A stretch of DNA of 6,513 bases from Planctomycetota bacterium (GTDB taxonomy: Bacteria > Planctomycetota > UBA8108): contig JAFGKN010000775.1 in NCBI GenBank assembly GCA_016928605.1, forward strand, positions 1-6,513. Reading direction: 5' to 3'. Below, piece by piece: positions 5,265-6,513 of this stretch; the first letter of the stretch is position 1, and each line of letters begins with the position of its first letter. A program made the position numbers and the translations under genes. Under the pieces are notes generated by a model that was not told the DNA's origin, did not search any database, and saw only the letters and a list, made by a program, of their open reading frames with translations.

Positions 5265-6513
5265 CTACCCGCGGATCTCGAAGTCGTCGATCAGCACGCG
5301 GGCGTCCTCCGCGCCCTCGAAGATCAGCTTGAAGTTGTCGAGCACGTCGCCCTCGAGGCTGGGACCCGTCCGCGCCCAGCCCGTCCGGCACTCGATGGCC
5401 CGGAACTCGACGTCGCGCCGCTCGCCGGGACGCAGGCTTCCGATGGCGTAGCGGCAGTTGTCCCCGTTCTTCTTCGACCAGATGAGCACGGTCAGCTCCC
5501 TGGCCTCCGCGAGCGCCTCGAGCTTGAAGCGGACCGTCGTCGACTCCTTCACCGGCGCGGAGAACTTGTTCCAGACCGAGCATCCCTTCGGGCCGAAGGA
5601 GAGGGCCTTCGATCCCTCCGCTGCCCCATCCGCCACCGAGCCGCCCTCGAAGCCGCCGCTCCCCTTCTCGAAGGCCTGCGAGTAGACGGCATCTCCCGGC
5701 TCCTCGATGAGCAGCCCCGGCGTCAGGAGCGCGCTCTTCGACGGCCGCGCCTTCTTCTTGCCATCACGCGGCTTTCCCTGCACGGGGCCGATGTACTCGG
5801 TCGCGATCACGATGTCGTCGAACCAGACCTCCATCACACGGCTGGAGGGATCCGGATCCTTGTTATGGCGGGCCGGCTGATCGGTGTTGTAGTAGAGGAG
5901 CCAGAAGCTGTTGATCTTGAGCTGATCGGTCGTCCGCCAGCGGAAGCCGTCGAACCTGCCGTAGAGCTCGCCGTCGACCCAGAAGGCCTGCACGCCGTCG
6001 GCCGCCTCCGGGCTCGAGTTCGCCTCGAGCAGCACCTCGATGCAGTACCAGCGGCCCGGCTCGATCGGCGTCTGCTTGCCGTTGTAGACCGATCCCCACT
6101 TCGTCTTCATCTCGTGCCAGTAGGTGTAGAAGTTCCAGACGCCCGGCGGCGGGAACTCGCCCCAGCGGCCGGTCGGCTCGATGCCCGTCGAGAACTTCGC
6201 GTCGCCCGGCGGCGTCTCTCCGGCTCCTCCCTTCGGCCAGGGAGTCGGCGTGCGGTCGGCGACGAGATGGACGAAGTGGTGGATGTATCCCGTCTTCTCG
6301 TGGAACTTGACGTAGAACCGCGCGTACATGCGGTCGACGCCGCGCGTGTGCGTGAAGAGGTGGCCGTTGTCCTTGATGCGGATGGATAGGTCTCCCGGCG
6401 AGGCCTTGTGCAGATCCTTCGAGGGCTCGAAGTTCTCGCGCCTCGTGATGTTCCCCCACCGCGCGCCGATCTCCTCCACGGTGCCGGTCTCGAAGTCCTC
6501 GACGAAGAGGACG
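5265..6513 (-). CDS. Probable secreted two-domain beta-sandwich protein, possibly glycan-binding or polysaccharide-lyase-like (5' end missing)
   Basis: The frame runs from the right edge to the TAG at 5267-5265, giving 415 visible residues. It begins VLFVEDFETGTVEEIGARWG, the usual opening strand of a concanavalin-A-like or LamG-type domain. The GTG at 6479 is therefore internal, and perhaps only a signal peptide and a few residues are missing. Domain 1 (about 1-245) has alternating aromatic strands (MYARFYVKFHEKTGYIHHFV, WNFYTYWHEM, GRWYCIEVLLEAN, DGVQAFWVDGEL) and closes with WFDDIVIATEYIGP. That pattern resembles family-14-type polysaccharide lyase folds and related jelly-rolls. I cannot assign catalytic residues, so enzymatic activity is unproven. 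A Lys/Arg/Pro linker (about 245-262) leads to domain 2 (about 265-415), another beta-sandwich resembling a carbohydrate-binding module, with three cysteines and the ending LIDDFEIRG. The gene lies 60 bp upstream of the ABC cassette on the same strand. Co-transcription is plausible, but a functional link is only inferred. Confidence 0.8.
   Translation of the reverse strand, partial: VLFVEDFETGTVEEIGARWGNITRRENFEPSKDLHKASPGDLSIRIKDNGHLFTHTRGVDRMYARFYVKFHEKTGYIHHFVHLVADRTPTPWPKGGAGETPPGDAKFSTGIEPTGRWGEFPPPGVWNFYTYWHEMKTKWGSVYNGKQTPIEPGRWYCIEVLLEANSSPEAADGVQAFWVDGELYGRFDGFRWRTTDQLKINSFWLLYYNTDQPARHNKDPDPSSRVMEVWFDDIVIATEYIGPVQGKPRDGKKKARPSKSALLTPGLLIEEPGDAVYSQAFEKGSGGFEGGSVADGAAEGSKALSFGPKGCSVWNKFSAPVKESTTVRFKLEALAEARELTVLIWSKKNGDNCRYAIGSLRPGERRDVEFRAIECRTGWARTGPSLEGDVLDNFKLIFEGAEDARVLIDDFEIRG

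Noticed and set aside
3189..6389. A 1066-codon open frame on the + strand, antisense to the first permease, the adaptor and the beta-sandwich gene.
   Set aside because: Its product is Arg/Asp/Glu/His/Leu-rich low-complexity sequence with no recognisable fold, and it crosses several well-supported genes on the other strand. In GC-rich DNA such antisense frames stay open because stop codons are rare in that register.

Overview
This is a GC-rich bacterial window. It most resembles a Planctomycetota-like or other high-GC environmental lineage. That placement rests on the dockerin-type C-terminus of the first gene (paired DxNxxGxxDxxD loops with an 'FILNYLFLAGP' linker), a style common in such secreted proteins. 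It is recalled family knowledge, not a search result.

Layout on the + strand. Positions 2-478 hold the 3' end of a secreted protein that ends in a dockerin-like EF-hand pair. Positions 479-682 are non-coding, with a GC-rich inverted repeat and, near the end, an extended -10 promoter. At 683-911 lies a small FitA/VapB-type ribbon-helix-helix antitoxin gene broken by a single-base frameshift. Its restored frame ends in an ATGA overlap, where a VapC/FitB toxin should begin, but that frame closes after 11 codons. The toxin is therefore missing or reduced to a relic.

Layout on the - strand, read right to left. A secreted two-domain beta-sandwich protein runs off the right edge (5265-6513). After 60 bp comes a compact four-gene MacAB/LolCDE-like ABC cassette: a periplasmic adaptor (4131-5204), two paralogous MacB/FtsX-type permeases (2892-4124 and 1648-2886) and a stand-alone MacB/LolD-type ATPase (959-1642). 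The cassette junctions are a 6-nt gap, a TGATG overlap and an ATGA overlap, so the four genes are almost certainly one co-translated unit. The two permeases probably form a heterodimer driven by two copies of the ATPase, with the adaptor linking them to an outer-membrane channel that is not in this window. The substrate cannot be read from the sequence.

I found no RNA genes, CRISPR arrays, insertion sequences or clear intrinsic terminators. I do not see convincing evidence for a wholly new system. The observations most worth a second look are the decayed toxin-antitoxin locus and the split ABC cassette with two unequal permeases downstream of a glycan-binding-like secreted protein.
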